Below are positions 23,235-36,095 of a DNA stretch of 64,000 nucleotides, in pieces; the first letter of the stretch is position 1; each line of letters starts with the position of its first letter. The position numbers and the translations under genes are program-made. The notes under the pieces are model-generated. The model saw only the letters and a list, made by a program, of their open reading frames with translations. It was not told where the DNA came from and did no database searches. The stretch is from Tanypteryx hageni (lineage: Eukaryota > Arthropoda > Insecta > Odonata > Petaluridae), in assembly GCA_028673005.1 (NCBI GenBank), contig CM054118.1, forward strand, positions 59,279,338-59,343,337. The letters run 5' to 3'.

Positions 23235-24479
23235 ATCGCATAATCGTAGTTAAATTTACAATTAAAACTAGGCTTCGAAACCGCTGACCTTATTCCTTCC
23301 ACTAATCAAGTAACGGTGCATGCAGTGCATAACTCGGTGTGGGGATATACGGTTAATTATGGTGTTTTGAACGTGACCTCTTTTACGAAAGAAAGTTCGA
23401 GATTCGACAGCTTATTGCGGCTGTACGACGATTTCGAAATTGCACGTAATACTTACGCGAGGACGGCGAAGTTGAGCCCAGCTGAAATGTGGCCAGCTGT
23501 CGTACACACGCCTATGCATTTGGATCAGCCTAAGACCATAAATAAGTTATCCATTATAATTCAGTTTTATTTTTCGATATCTATTTTACCTAGCAATGAA
23601 TCGGGCACCATTGAGGCATTAATAAAATCACTGCACAAGTTCACTAATACCAAAAATTTATAACAATGACAGTAGTCTTAGGTAAATAATTTTAGATACC
23701 TCATTAAGCCACAAAAATGTAAAAAAATTGAGAACGATATGTTAAATAACTATTTACGTAGGAAATTGATTTTTATTTTTTAATGGAGAGAGTTATTTAC
23801 CGGCTTATCAATCGAAATATGTGCCTAGTAATAAGGCGTCAATCTAAGGACCAGTCGCGGTGACTTATAGATCTCTCTTTTTATGTTTCTTCGGCGTGCC
23901 ACGAGAGAGGAAAAAAATCACGACATTGGTTGGCAAACGCACATAGCTTTGGCAGAGGAAGAGCTACCTGAGACGCAGGCCTTTTGCAGCGTGTCGTGTT
24001 TGTGAGTTGTTTCCCGTAGCTTGGTGAAATATTGGTTCGCTGAATTCGTTTGGCACGGTGACGGGATTTCCTGAAGGCTTTCCGTGCAATATGTGTAGGA
24101 GGGCAGTCGGCAACGATGCCAGGAATGTCTTTGGTTCTAGATGAAAGTAAGCTTCACCGTAGGAGTATGTGGGTATACGAACACACGCGCAACACACACG
24201 CATGCATGCATATCAATACATACATGCACACAGTGAAAGCCCGCTATAACTAAGTTATGGAGATGTGTAAATTATTTTGTTGTACAGAAAATGCTCTCTA
24301 TCGATTATTGCTTGATATAACGTTAAAGAGCCTTTCATATATTTAAATATTTATAATGTTTTCCTATAAATTAGTTGCGATTTTCAATTTACTGGAGGGA
24401 AATACAAACTTTAAATTCGTAGCATTACGTACTGCCAGTTAAAGGTTCTTGCCGTAAGAATTCGGCTGGAGCTAAGATA
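23235..24479. other. Intergenic sequence with one unexplained open frame and CA/CATG microsatellite
   Basis: A 115-codon plus-strand frame at 23,316-23,663 has less biased composition than most frames here but matches no family I recognise and has no clear splice signals. A CA/CATG-rich microsatellite lies at about 24,180-24,230, followed by CAGTGAAAGCCCGCTATAAC, which resembles a pogo-like terminus with no partner found. Confidence 0.4.
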
Positions 24480-25000
24480 TGTTCTTCTCTAAGCGAAATT
24501 TTCGTTATACACCCATTCCTAGCTTTTCGCGGTTTCGATTTACACATTTTTAGGCTGGTTTCCAAAGGAAATAGTCCTGTGTGTGTGTCCCCTACTAACA
24601 ACTTTTGCATCAATGGCCAGATTTTCATGAAACTTGGTATGAGGCTCGTACTGCCAGGGCCCACCTCCGGGCTATATTTTATTTGGCGAAGATTAAAGTC
24701 CCGGGTTAGATTCCAGGATTGTTTTCCCCCTATTTGCTTTAAATGGTAAGTATCAAATCCATCGTGCAGAGATGTTTTCTTTAATACTTTCAAATATTTT
24801 TAAATTGTGATATCGTAGAGACTTCTGTATTATTCTAAGGATAAAAGTATTATCACAGAATTTTGATAATTGATCGTAGTTTATGAATTTCTACTAAAAC
24901 GTAGCGTTTTTTCATTTTAAATCGCATTTTATCGGATTTTTGCCACGGAGACGATTATTACCGAACTCGGTTTGAGCATAGACGAGTGAATAAATGGGTT
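24480..25000. repeat. Dispersed repeat, copy 1
   Basis: This shares a long run of similar phrases, in the same order and strand, with 49,900-50,350. Examples are CCAGATTTTCATGAAACTTG against CCAATTTTCATGATACTTGG, GTCCCGGGTTAGATTCCAGG against GTCGCGGGTTTGATTCCAGG, and AAATCCATCGTGCAGAG against AAATCCGTCGTGCAGGG. GGGTTAGATTCC resembles a pol III B box. The class of repeat is not known; the minus-strand open frames in both copies are by-products. Confidence 0.65.
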
Positions 25001-26805
25001 ATTTTCCTTTTCACTCGACTACCCTTCAGCAATGGACAGTTGGTCCATAAATATTAGCGTATAAATAGTAACATTTATTAAATTCGTTTATTTAAAAAAT
25101 GCATGTAATGCAATATATGCATGTTTTAGTATTTTAAACCTTATGCTCTATTAATTGGTTTTGCAATTTTTCTCTATCATTGATAAACTATGAATTACAA
25201 ATGGTATTTAAGGTATGAGAATTCCTTGGAATGACTTGCACATACTGAAACATTTCCTGTCGATTTAAGTAATCAATTCCAGGCGTCAATTAAGGGAAAC
25301 CAGCCTGCATTAGTCCTGGTATGTACTTCTTGTTGGCTACATATGGTTTTCATTTTTGAGAACTACCCCGAATTGCATGGCCATCAATTTCACTTTAGCA
25401 CTGTTTCGGAACAGTATCCAAGCATTAAAAATTATAAAACGTTTCAGTTTTATTCTGAGTTTTTAATATAGTATAAAGAAAACAGTCCTGTATACAAATA
25501 AATTATTGCACGTTTAACTCAAACGTAACCTCATTTATTCTTGTGGGGAAACATCCTTTGCACGGTTTAGCTTTAAGTGGTATTTTCCAAGAACTCATGT
25601 ACCATGCTGTGTGTAGTTGTTTCCGTCGTTTTAAGGTTTTACTGTATACAGAAACGCACATACGCACGCATATATCTACTACCGCTTTTAAATTGTTGTG
25701 ATCGCCTTTCTACTGGGTAGTGTTTTATTTTGTTAATTCACTCTTTTGTTTGACCGTAAACAATTGGACTGCGAAATAATTTTGGGAAGATGTATCTTCA
25801 AGAGAAATTATCTGCATTATAAACTACTTGTAATTTGAATTATCTATAGAAAGGTTTGTTTGTTTATTTCTGGCTAATCCACCTCTTGGATTATTATAGT
25901 CATTACTCCTTCCACAACGCGCACACACAAGGGAGGAAGAAAACCCGGTGCCGGCGTTAACCTACTCTTTACAAAGGGAACCAATATATAAAGGTTTCCG
26001 TGAAAATTAAACATAACATTCTGTTCGCAAGAAATTTTTAAAAAAATTAACCACGTTCGTTAGGATAGGATGTCAAAGTATCGAACAAGCTTAAAAAGTT
26101 TGATATCGCGACATGTAAAAATGACACTAAAAAAATCTCCGAAACACGTACATAAATATTCGTGGAGAGAAGGATAAAAACGAACCAATTAATTAAAAAG
26201 CCTAATGTTTCGTAGTAAATTGATACATACGTACATATCCGAATGAAGAGAGGGAGTTTTTGACCAAATTTTTAAAAATATTTTTATAAGTCACTTCTTG
26301 AGCGACAAAATACAAACGTATCGCATTATGTCACTGCATTTAATTAAAGGTAATTATATTGATGAGAGGCGAGATGCGAGACAAAATCTACTGTCCTGGC
26401 GAATGTACAAATCTCGGTATGTTGACCTTTCAAAAAACGCTGCTTTTACGCTAATTAAGGTTCGACTCCGTTTCTTGTCACTCAGAGTCAATCAAAGTCA
26501 TCCGTAACCCGGATGTCTGTCACGGCAGGGGTTTAATCATTCGGAGGGGAATGGGGAGGATTTTTTTCAGCTGATACACATCAAACAACATCGCGCGCGT
26601 CACTGCCTGTAATCCGTTTCCTTAGTCTTGTTTTTTTTAACGAATTTAAAAGGTTATATAACGATTTTTGGAAAAAGGTTTCCTGAACAAATTTTTATAC
26701 GGTTTCTGACGCAATAAAGTATCAATATAATCGAGTAGTTGAGATTGGTTTACAGAGTATTCACGACGTAACGTATCTTTTATCTGTTTACGGAATTGGC
26801 TCACA
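25001..26805. other. AT-rich sequence, nothing recognised
   Basis: No gene, element end or RNA could be supported. Confidence 0.55.
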
Positions 26806-27369
26806 TTAACCCTCGCCACCTCCCTTAAAAAAATTACGTATTACCTCCATGGGGTCATTTTTGATCCCATCAGACAAAGCCTTCATTCCATTAATGCAAA
26901 CATTTTCTGTCGCATATTTACTACTATTAGTAATGAATGATGAGTACACAATGAAAAAACACACTTTTACATTGGATATTACCGTAAAAAATAATGAATG
27001 GGGAGTTCCATAAGCCTCATCTTCCACCGCATAACGGGGGTTTCGATTGCTGCCAACGCATACATTGTAAATCGAAGTGATAATAATCCAAAGGTAAATA
27101 AATTTTGGAGTTATTAGCTGCTGTTATAATCAGAAAAATTATTTAAGTATTAATTACTCCTATCAGTGGTCATGTACGATCATAGGCGGAAAAAATATTT
27201 TTATTTTTATTTCAAGCGAAGAGAGGACAAAAAAATATGGCTACATAAGCTACAAAGTTCTCTTTAGGCATTCATAAAATATCAAAGGAATAGTTAAATA
27301 GAAAAAAGTTATTGGAATTTTCTTGCTCCTTGGGTAAAAAAAGACCCCAAGGAAGGTGGCGAGGGTTAA
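26806..27369. mobile_element. piggyBac-like TTAA MITE C, 564 bp, near-perfect ends
   Basis: TTAA (26,806-26,809) and CCCTCGCCACCTCCCTT face AAGGAAGGTGGCGAGGG and TTAA (27,366-27,369). The 17-bp inverted ends differ at one position. Sub-terminal ATGGGGTC and GACCCC blocks also face each other. It looks the youngest of the four TTAA elements in the window because its ends are best preserved. No transposase is present. Confidence 0.85.
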
Positions 27370-28560
27370 TTATGGATTTATATATATATGAAATTCAACA
27401 CAAAAACTATGTCTATTGAAATTGCTGTTAAAGTGTCTCGGAGACCAAGTTTTAATGAGGAAAATTGATGTTTACACGAGCAAACGTTCTCTGGTCTCGG
27501 ATTTGATGATGTGAACTAATGAGAACGAGATAAAATGAAACTATTAGCAATTTGAAGCAAGATGAACTCATTAAAGTGTGCAAAATTTTCTTTCATTTAT
27601 ATTTTCTCGAAACTCGATTCAAATTTTAGTATCTGCATATAAAAATGTTTGCATTGTTTTTGTAAAATTTTGTGATTTATTTCATTTTATAATGCAATAT
27701 GACGAATGTAGAATTGTGATGTCACCGTGATTCTATAGTCTTGAAGAATACGATCAACTTATGATATCATGACTTTAACTATATGCTACCAATTGTTTAA
27801 GCTAACCACGGTAGTGTCTTTTTTGGTCTATATTTTATTTAAATAATAACAACTAATTTATTAGAACAAAGAGATATATACTTTCGTTACAAAAATTATC
27901 GTGTGAAATTTGAAGTCGGCGGATATCGATAAAATATGTCATTAGGTAACATCGTACATCGTACGTTAAAATGTTACCTATCCTTTGATCATATTTTAAT
28001 TATAATAGTGTAATTGAAGGGTAAGCAGGTCTCATTCTTCACGAAAATCATTCGTTGCCAAATTTGAATGCACTCTAAATAAACCATTAATAAACTATGT
28101 ATTGCACCCTCGCTATTAGCAATGCTTTTTAGGTAAAATATTGAGTACACATAATAATTACTATCATAAAATCCTGGCTTCTCTTCTATATGTATTCCAG
28201 AGTGCAATCGGTCGGTACGGTGATTACGGATAACTGAGGTACTCAGAAGCACTTATATTGGTGACCTCTTTATATTAGTTTAAATATTGCCATTTGCTTT
28301 TATTATTTATATCTATCACCCGGACAAACGGAATCCCACCATCTTGTTCAACCAATGTCGTCTAATTTAACCGAACTTTAATCGCGATATCAGATATATC
28401 GTAAAAGCGAGCTTGACGCATTCGAACCATACTACAACATTTTTTTCACCCTCCATTTTCATTAAAGCCTCGGGAAGATTTAACTAACACTTGCTTGTTA
28501 AAATTATTTCCCGTAATGGACCTAAATCTCTTTTAGGAAAACACTCTAACCTCTTATAGG
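27370..28560. other. AT-rich sequence with a small hairpin
   Basis: A hairpin has 10-bp arms TAGGTAACAT and ATGTTACCTA (27,943-27,980) with CGTAC repeats in the loop. No gene is supported. Confidence 0.5.
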
Positions 28561-28639
28561 AGGCATGGGTAGGTCGGGAGGGGGGAGAGGGGGGAGAACG
28601 CATCTCACCTGTCTCCTAACGCGTTGGATGCCTCTCCCT

Positions 28640-28982
28640 GCTCCTCTCTCCCTTTCCCTCTCTCCCTTTCCCTCTCTCCCTTTCCATCTCTCCCTTTCCC
28701 TCTCTCCCTTTCCATCTCTCCCTTTCCCTCTCTCCCTTTCCCTCTTTCCCTTTCCCTCTCTCCCTTTCCCCTTCTCCCTTTCCCTCTCTCCCTTTCCCTC
28801 GCTCTCTTTCCCTCTCTCTCTTTCCCTCTCTCTCTTTCCCTCTCTCCCTTTCCCCCTCTCCCTTTCCCTCTCTCCCTATCCCTCTCTCCCTTTCCCTCTC
28901 TCCCTTTCCCTCTATCCCTTTCCCTCTCTCCCTTTCCCTCTCTCCCTTTCTCTCTCTCCCTTTCCCTCTCTCACTTTCCCAC
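28640..28982 (+). repeat. 14-bp CT minisatellite, about 24 copies
   Basis: The unit TTTCCCTCTCTCCC repeats with occasional substitutions (for example CCATCTC in some copies). Because 14 is not divisible by 3, all frames stay open and each reads a 14-residue Pro/Leu/Ser-rich repeat on plus and a Glu/Arg/Gly-rich one on minus. These frames are artefacts. The homopurine-homopyrimidine composition favours triplex formation. Confidence 0.95.
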
Positions 28983-29099
28983 TGTTGCGGCCCCCACCTC
29001 TCTTTCAAGCAACACGCGGTGCATATTCCGTTCTCCGTAAATCACGTCCCCGCGCCTTGAGTCTCGACCGAAATAAATATTAACAAGACCCCGCCACTA

Positions 29100-29570
29100 A
29101 TCCAGGATTCCCTATATTGGCTCCTGTAGACCAAAAGCCCTCATTCTCCTCCTTTCCTTTCTCTCTCTCTCTCATCCTGGCCCTCCTCCCGCTACACTCC
29201 TCCCTCCTTCCCGAAGTTCCTCTCTCCGAACCATTTTCCGATCTCCAGTATCTCCCTCCATCCAGTATTACCTCTTCCCCTGCTACCCCTCTTTCGTACC
29301 GCGCTGGTTTATTTGGTCCGTTATTGCGGTCGATGTCCAATTAATTTGCTCCCTCTCTCTCTCTCTCTGCCTCTCTCTTCTCCTCTCCTGAAATTCTTCT
29401 CTCTCTCCTTCCTTTTAACGGACTCGGGTGAATCTCTCGTCTCTCTCCCTATCTCTTCTTCTCTATCCTTTTCGCACTATTCCCCAAGCTTTCGTTTCTC
29501 AAGTCTTTTCTTCTTCTTTTTCTTTTGCCCCACGCTTCAATTTCCCAACACGCATCGCCACCTCTTTTTT
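29100..29570 (+). repeat. CT-rich low-complexity tract
   Basis: Continuation of pyrimidine-rich sequence after the minisatellite, with CTCTCT runs near 29,160 and 29,352. No gene is supported. Confidence 0.7.
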
Positions 29571-31863
29571 CCTCATCTCCCGCACCAGAGAAGGTGGACG
29601 GTGCTGTTACTTCGCCTACCTTTAAAATACGCCACGCCCTTCAATCTCCTGACGCTCTCTTATCTAGCGAAAATACGTTCGGGGCGTCGGGATTTTCGAG
29701 TTTGATTCGATTATTTTAGAGTGCTTTGCCAGTTTAAGGTTTCTGCATGCGAAATAGCTTCCTTCCTCTGAAAATTAATTTTCGAATTCGCGAAGGTTAT
29801 GCATATTTGGGACGTAGTTTAGATGAACCGTTAGTTATGACGGTATATTCTGCCTCATCAAAATTTTTATCGCTTTATTATAATAGTCTTCAATTTAGGA
29901 ACTTTTTAGTGTATGGGAACAATTTTAATAATCCAGCCATGAAATCGCATTACTTACCATTCAGATGGACATTTTTGAAGTTGATAAAATGCATCTTTCC
30001 AGTAGACAAACAAAGATTTGGATAAAGACATTCTGTCAGTTATATTTCAGCAATGAAGTGAGGTCAACAATTCTCTCTTAAATATTCAAAGTTAATATTA
30101 TCATAATCATAGGTCACCTGCCCGTAGACGGGTCCGAGGTTGTAAAAGATTAAACCTGGTTCTTCATGTATTTCTGTTTTCTCTTCATTTTTTTCAATTC
30201 TATATTAATTCTTCAAGTTATCTATGATCTGAAAACTCTTCCATCCTTTTTTTCTTTTTCATTCCAGGCTTCTTTCTAACGTCTTTTATCATGCTGTCAT
30301 CAGATAATGTCCGATACAGTCCATCTTCCTGTTTCTTATAGTCTGTATAATCATTCGCTTTTCTCCTATTCTTCTTACTACTTCCTTTTTCATTCATTCG
30401 TTTAGCAGTATTCTTCATGCCCATATGTCGAAGCGTACCAAGTGTTTTATAAAGTTTTTCTATTTCCAAGTTTCTATTCCATAAAATAATTCTTCTTGCA
30501 TAACCTTCTAACAATATATTCTGCATTTGTTCGTTTATCTTTTTCGCTAACGCAAGTTTCTCTGTTATGAAGACGAGTTACCCTTTCACTATTAAAGTCC
30601 TTCATATTAATCTTGTATAAAACGAGAAATGCTTATTATTACGGAGAATTTAAATATTCTTTCTTATATCCTTCAACCTTTCACAAGTCTTATTAACTTT
30701 TCGCTATGTTCATGTATCAATAACTTCCAAATGTTTTATTTATTGAGTTCTGAAGCCCATATTTAAAAAAAAATTAGCCTTTTTCTCTTGGAAATCAATT
30801 AAGTGTTTAAGAGCTAATTTTTCTTTAATTTAATTTCTCTTTCGACGTAAAAAAGGACAGCGCAAGGCTCTCTTCTTTTTCTGTGCTGTTCCTTGTTTAC
30901 CAAAGGAGTTTAAACTTTCCCTCCGATACTCTTTTTTTATAAAGACCGCTCCGATTTTCGCAAGTATCGAATGTGAAAGTTTCTCCGGAGAAGGTAAATA
31001 AATCGAGAACTTTTCGAGGAGTTTTCTCTCATAAACCTTTTATCCGTAAAAATTTAATGGAAATCGCCCACTTTCTCTCTCTCCCTCTCTTTGCCACGCG
31101 AAACGGAAAATTCACTGCCTCCAGAACTTTATGAAGGAAAGATATGGTCATAATTCCGGCGCATTTAAACCGATTCAAATGGCATGGTAATAGGTATATC
31201 GAGATTATTCCTCACCGCTCGAGTGGCCACGGGATTCATTGTCCCACCCAGTCCGCGCCACCGCCCATTCTCCCCCTCTCCAACCCCTTCCCACCCCCGA
31301 AAAAAGCCTCTCTTTACTCTCTCTCGCTCCTCCATCCCCCTCCGGGTCTCTCCACCTCTTTTAGCGGAGGGCTCGAATTGTATTAAACCATTTTGAAGGT
31401 CGGGTGGAATTTTGGGAACACGTCCAACAGAAGTCTGAAAATCGATTTCCCTATTAAAGTCGAAAAAAATGGGGAACTCCACTCGATTAATCGATTATCG
31501 ATTATTCTTCTCGCCCGACAAGAACGTGGGAGTGTAGGCAGCGGTTCTCTCTTGGGTGCGTTATTTCGTCTCTTACCCTTTTACTCTCTGGGTGGTATGT
31601 GCTGACGGTATGGTGGGATTACCGCATTAATTGTAATGTAAGTTGAAGCTGTGAAATCACTACTGAAAACTCACCCTTCGTCTCTTTTATCTTCCGATGT
31701 GATCGCAGATGAAAATTTCGAAATGTAAGAAATATGTCATTCCGGTCGTTTCGTTGAAATAATTGCTTTATAAACTCTTATTCGATTCCAGTTATCCACG
31801 ATTAATTAAGATAGTTTTTTAATTACTTTGCTTATAACACTATTTTACGAAGGATATATGAAA
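29571..31863. other. Intergenic sequence, nothing recognised
   Basis: AT-rich with a pyrimidine patch at 31,065-31,095 and 31,255-31,345. Frames at 29,747-30,025 and 30,526-30,218 were read and match no known family. Confidence 0.5.
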
Positions 31864-32048
31864 TACGGTAAAACCTCGTTAATGGAAGGATTGGTTTAGA
31901 CAACATTCTTTATGTGAAGTATTCTGCAGTCCCCTGGGAGAAATTGGTTTAAATTAGGTATTACGATGACTGCTTTATTACAAAATTCGTTATTACCAAC
32001 TACGAATAACTGAACCTCTTGAAGTTTCTTGAATCAAGTTTTACTCTA
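31864..32048. mobile_element. Possible pogo-like MITE, 185 bp
   Basis: TA then CGGTAAAACCTCGTTAATGG on the left; on the right TTGAATCAAGTTTTACTC then TA. Reverse-complemented, the right end begins GAGTAAAACTTGATTCAA. TA flanks and a GTAAAACCTCG-type end are typical of pogo/Tigger elements, but similarity between the ends is moderate. Confidence 0.35.
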
Positions 32049-32194
32049 CGCGTACCAAGAATAAGTTATTTTTAGGGAGATAAAACTAGATCCAAAGTAA
32101 GTGAATGCGCTAACACATTGTTTATCTTGAACAATTAGGTGTCGTATTTGATTTCAAAATATTTTTCGTGACAAATGTGAACTTTGTGAAGGAT

Positions 32195-32290
32195 AAAAAT
32201 TCTAAACTCGGCGAAGAATCGAACCAGGGACTCCCTTTTTTCGGGTAATTATTTTAACCAACTAAGTTATTAAACCAAATCTCCTCTCTT
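32195..32290 (-). repeat. tRNA-derived SINE fragment
   Basis: On the minus strand TAACTTAGTTGGTTAA (A-box-like) is followed by a stem CCC/GGG with a 7-base loop at the anticodon position and then CCTGGTTCGATTC (B box). Spacing matches a tRNA, but the A box is degenerate and the acceptor stem does not pair, so it is a tRNA-derived SINE head or tRNA pseudogene rather than a functional gene. Confidence 0.55.
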
Positions 32291-32879
32291 GAATTGAGGT
32301 ATTTACGGCGACAAAGGGCTAACTAACTAGTAAACCTTCAACGACGAATGTCCTCACTGAGACATTGTTGAAACTGTATAAGGATAGCTAAAACTATTTT
32401 TAAAAGCTATTAAAATGTATATCAATGGAGTTTTATTCGATATCTTTTATAATACTTGGCACTTATTTTTGATTGCTAAAAACATTTCACATTTTTTGAA
32501 CGTCAATTTAGGTCAGTTAAAAAGGTAACTTTGTTGAACATGAACATTTAGGCAAAAAACAATTTTTTGCTCTAACTTTAAATGTGACATAAACCTACGT
32601 GAGGAAAAATTTCAATTACATATCAGTAAAAAAATGTAATTCGCTTTTTTCTCTTTCTCCAGAAATTATTGCTGAATTATGAACCTATCTTTTCCGCGTC
32701 ACTCCGCAGAGCATTTCAAACTAATGAAAAATAACTGACTTACGTGACTCCTCGCATTTGGCGCACTTGAAACAAGTGAAAGGTTTTTTTTTCAAAGATG
32801 AGCGTATCAGGAGCTTGATCACGTGCGGGTAATTTTGAAGAATTAAAGTGGCCGCATGGTCCAGAGGGAGACAGATGGG
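32291..32879. other. AT-rich sequence, nothing recognised
   Basis: No features could be supported. Confidence 0.5.
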
Positions 32880-33240
32880 AGTAATAGAGAGATCGGGGTG
32901 AAAAAAAATCGAGGTAAGGTAGGTTGATCGGTGAGAATGGCAGGAAGGTAAGCTAGTAGAAGAGAAGAAAAGGTCGGTAACTGGGTGTCTGAGGGAGAGT
33001 GGGAGGGGGAGAAGTGGGCGCGGCAGCCGAGGAAATCTTCAAATTGGCGTACGAGGATATGGAGCTTCTTCGGGGCGCTAAGGAGCGGGGGAGACGCGAG
33101 GAACGTGGGCGGAATTCGACAAGATTTGAGGGGTGGGTGGAGAAAGAGGGGGAGATTTTTGGGTTTAGATGGAGGTTGGTGAGAGTGGAAAAGAGTAGCA
33201 GGGGAGGGAGGAGGAAATGGGCGGATAAAAGGGTATAAAC
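32880..33240 (+). repeat. Purine-rich tract
   Basis: GA-rich on the plus strand; two overlapping frames rich in Gly/Arg/Glu are considered composition artefacts. Confidence 0.6.
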
Positions 33241-34440
33241 TCTTAAGAGATTTATGCGGGAGGAGAAATGAAAGCCCAGGGTTTTGGTTTGGATACGGAA
33301 TTAATAAAGGGGAGTTTATATAGAGGGAAATGGTGCTGGTGAAGTGCTTTTGGGAACTCGAGGAGCTCGTGTGTTTCTAGCGCGACGAGTAGGGTGTTCT
33401 CGTAGGGGTGGTTGCAAGGAAGGAAGAATTGCGTTTGGGAAAGCGGATAAAGGATTATGCCCGTGGCAACGGTAGCGAGTTTTATTCTTCTCTCGGATCG
33501 GGAAGTTATCCGACGAGAAATATTTCTTAATTTGACTTCACCGCTCGATGGTAACCATCCGAATAGTTGAGGTTCCTATGGAAGGGAGGTTCTAGATATA
33601 AATGGAATGCTGGTGTTTCTCAGACAAAAAGAATTATATTTATGTATTATAGTTAAATGCAGACGTATTTTTTCATTTTTTGTCAATATTTCACTGGAAT
33701 TTTTCATAATACTGAATTCAAAAAATTAAATAAGAAGTTGCTAAAAAATGCTAATATATTGATATTTTACATATATTTAAAAAATCGTTTTAATTTTATT
33801 AAATTCTTAGAGTTAACTCTATTTTTCTATAACAAAGTAGAAGCTGCACTCATAAATGGAGACTACACGCGCATTCAGACAAAAAATTAATCTTATATTA
33901 ATTGAAGTAAGCTCTTTGGTAGATATTTATGATCTGTGCTTTACTCTTATAGATAGATTCCAAAAATGTCTGACCACACACGTCTTTTTATATACTACGT
34001 AATTAGTTTAAGGTCTATCAAGTTTGAGCATCAACGTACTTCTCTCGAGCTGCAATATGAAAGTGAGGGTGGGTGTGTAATTTGTCCCATAAATGACTAA
34101 GAAACGAACTCAATTTTCCCGAAATAATGAATTCGCAATAAAATTAGCGCAATTGAATCGATGACCATTTTAATTTGTGCAGTTAGGTCAATGATTGTTT
34201 CTTAAAAGTATTTGTTTCACCTTATTAGCCACAATATTTTCAATTTTTCGGTGTGGCGAAGGCATATTAAAATTATCATGAAGGATTAAGCATGTGTGTT
34301 TGTGAGTGATCAAATTTCAGATTAAAACTATTCACCGCAAGTCGCTAAATAGACTCAGTTTGATGATAATAGCACACATATTGGAGATGTTTTTTAAAAG
34401 CGTTTAAGTCATTTGAAATTTGGAATCGGCCAAGTGAGAA
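33241..34440. other. Intergenic sequence, nothing recognised
   Basis: Mixed then AT-rich sequence with no supported gene or element. Confidence 0.5.
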
Positions 34441-34960
34441 GCGATTTCCAGGCGCCCGAGACAAGGAATAGAGGTAGGGAGGAAGGGAGAGAAAGAGGGC
34501 GCGAGAAAAAGAGGAGGTGGCGGCGACTTGAAAAAATAAAGAAAGGCCGAGACAGAAGAAAACCCTTCTTTTTCTCCATTTCTCTTCCTCCCTCCCTCCT
34601 TCCTTATATCTCTTCCTTTCCGTTTCTGACGTCCGGTTAACTCTTGGTGGCGTCGCGATAGCAATACCGACTCCCTCTTTACTCTGCTCTCACGACGCTG
34701 GCGAGGAAAGGGATAGCCCTCCGGGCAGCAATATCTCAGAGGACGGCCTTCCGAAAGGCGAGGAAGCGAAGAGGTCCGATAAAAAAATAAATTTTCGAGA
34801 TTAAAGCTGCTAGGCTACCTCCCAGCAAAGTTTTGAGAGGCGTGGAAAAAAGAAAGGGCCGAGAGAAAAGAGAGGATGGAGGGAGGGAGAGAAAGGATGG
34901 AAGAGAGAGGAAAAGAGGAGGGAGAACAGAGAGAGAGGGATGAAATGTTCAGGGACAAGG
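34441..34960 (+). repeat. Purine-rich tracts with a short CT block
   Basis: GA-rich at 34,460-34,560 and 34,840-34,945, with a pyrimidine block at 34,565-34,625. Frames on both strands are low complexity. Confidence 0.65.
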
Positions 34961-35785
34961 TTCTAGGAAGTTTGTGATAGATGTGTGCGGATTTGGGTTT
35001 GGGGATTTAGAAGCGGGGTTCCGCAGGGAGACCTCGAAATATCTTAGGTAGCGTCTAGAAGCAAAAATCTGAGAAAGGTGATGCTCTAGAATAAATTCTT
35101 AATGGTACTGAGATTGGAGGAAGAGAGAAAGAGGATGGCAAAAGTTATTTTTAACTTGAGGAATTGCCGCATGAGCTCTGTGTAAAAGTTTTTGTTAAGA
35201 CCACACGGATTTCTAAGAGAAAAACGCCCGGGTTTTCCGTTATCTTTTTCTGAGGACGAGGGGCTTGGATTATGAATGGGATCATTAGCGTCCATATTTC
35301 AGATCTCGGGTCCAAGTTAAACAAATAAATTTCATAATATTACGGGTATATTTATTCACATACCAGTGTCTGAATTAATGAATGTTGCGCAGATTTTTAT
35401 CAAGTGTTTACTGTTATTATTCGCAAAATTCGTTAAAATTAGGCTAATAGTCGGACGTAAACAAAAATAAATGTACAAATTAATAATAAAAAAGTGTGAT
35501 TTAGGGTGATCCTCTCTTATATGGGGAGATTTTTTTTAGAATTATTCTCCTCCCACCCTCTTATTTGGTGCTCCTATTTACAAAAACGTTGTTTGTGACG
35601 TTTTTTCACAATTGCATAATATTTAGAGGTGGACCCAGAACCTCAAATATTTGTAAAATAAAATAAATTCTATAAAGGAGCTATCTGTATATTTCAGCGT
35701 CTATGAAAGAGGAATAGAGTAATATTCAAATTGTTTTTGGTGATAAATTGCATTTTTTCTCTTTTATATAATACAGTAGGTAGTA
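34961..35785. other. AT-rich sequence with outer sub-terminal repeat
   Basis: From about 35,600 to 35,660 the sequence (CACAATTGCATAATATTTAG and following) matches, in inverse orientation, 38,930-38,985, and resembles 36,004-36,040. So sub-terminal modules of the adjacent transposon extend beyond the main inverted end. A block with TGCTCCTATTTACAAAAACG near 35,570 resembles TGCTCCCACATAAAAACATT near 36,580. Confidence 0.5.
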
Positions 35786-36095
35786 GTGACGTAGTCGTAT
35801 TACTTTGCGTCACAACGCAATTTGAAGTTCAGCGCACATCGTAAAATAGGCAAGACGCGCAACACATGCGAAAGCATAGGAAAATACATGCACGACATTA
35901 AAATTGTAATAACGCTTGCTATTCTATAATAATTAAACCGCTTGTTACAAGAAGTTTTTGGCATAAGACCCTTAATATTCACAATATTTTTTGTCCAATC
36001 CGCACAATATTTAGATAGACCCCCTGGTTCTTAGTATTTTGGTCGTACAAAAAAGGGTATGTTCATTTAGGCAGCTATGGAAGTAAACTATTAAA
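35786..36095 (+). repeat. Left inverted end of the transposon
   Basis: Inverse partner of 39,045-39,352. The minus-strand frame at 35,982-35,800 (with VITILMSC and ALNFKLRCD) has its homologue on the plus strand at 39,157-39,339, which is how the inversion first shows. The two frames do not need to be coding; they are the same DNA in opposite orientation. Confidence 0.75.

Noticed and set aside
23316..23663. 115-codon plus-strand frame
   Set aside because: Composition is less biased than others, but I see no motif, splice context or family resemblance; left unannotated as a gene.
24231..24262. CAGTGAAAGCCCGCTATAAC, a pogo-like terminus
   Set aside because: No matching right end found within several kb; a single end is not enough for an element call.
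24425..24793. 122-codon minus-strand frame similar to one at 50,093-49,893
   Set aside because: Similarity is explained by the dispersed non-coding repeat shared by both regions.
28565..29083. 172- and 138-codon repeat-protein-like frames and a 130-codon minus frame
   Set aside because: All three arise from the 14-bp minisatellite, which keeps every frame open.
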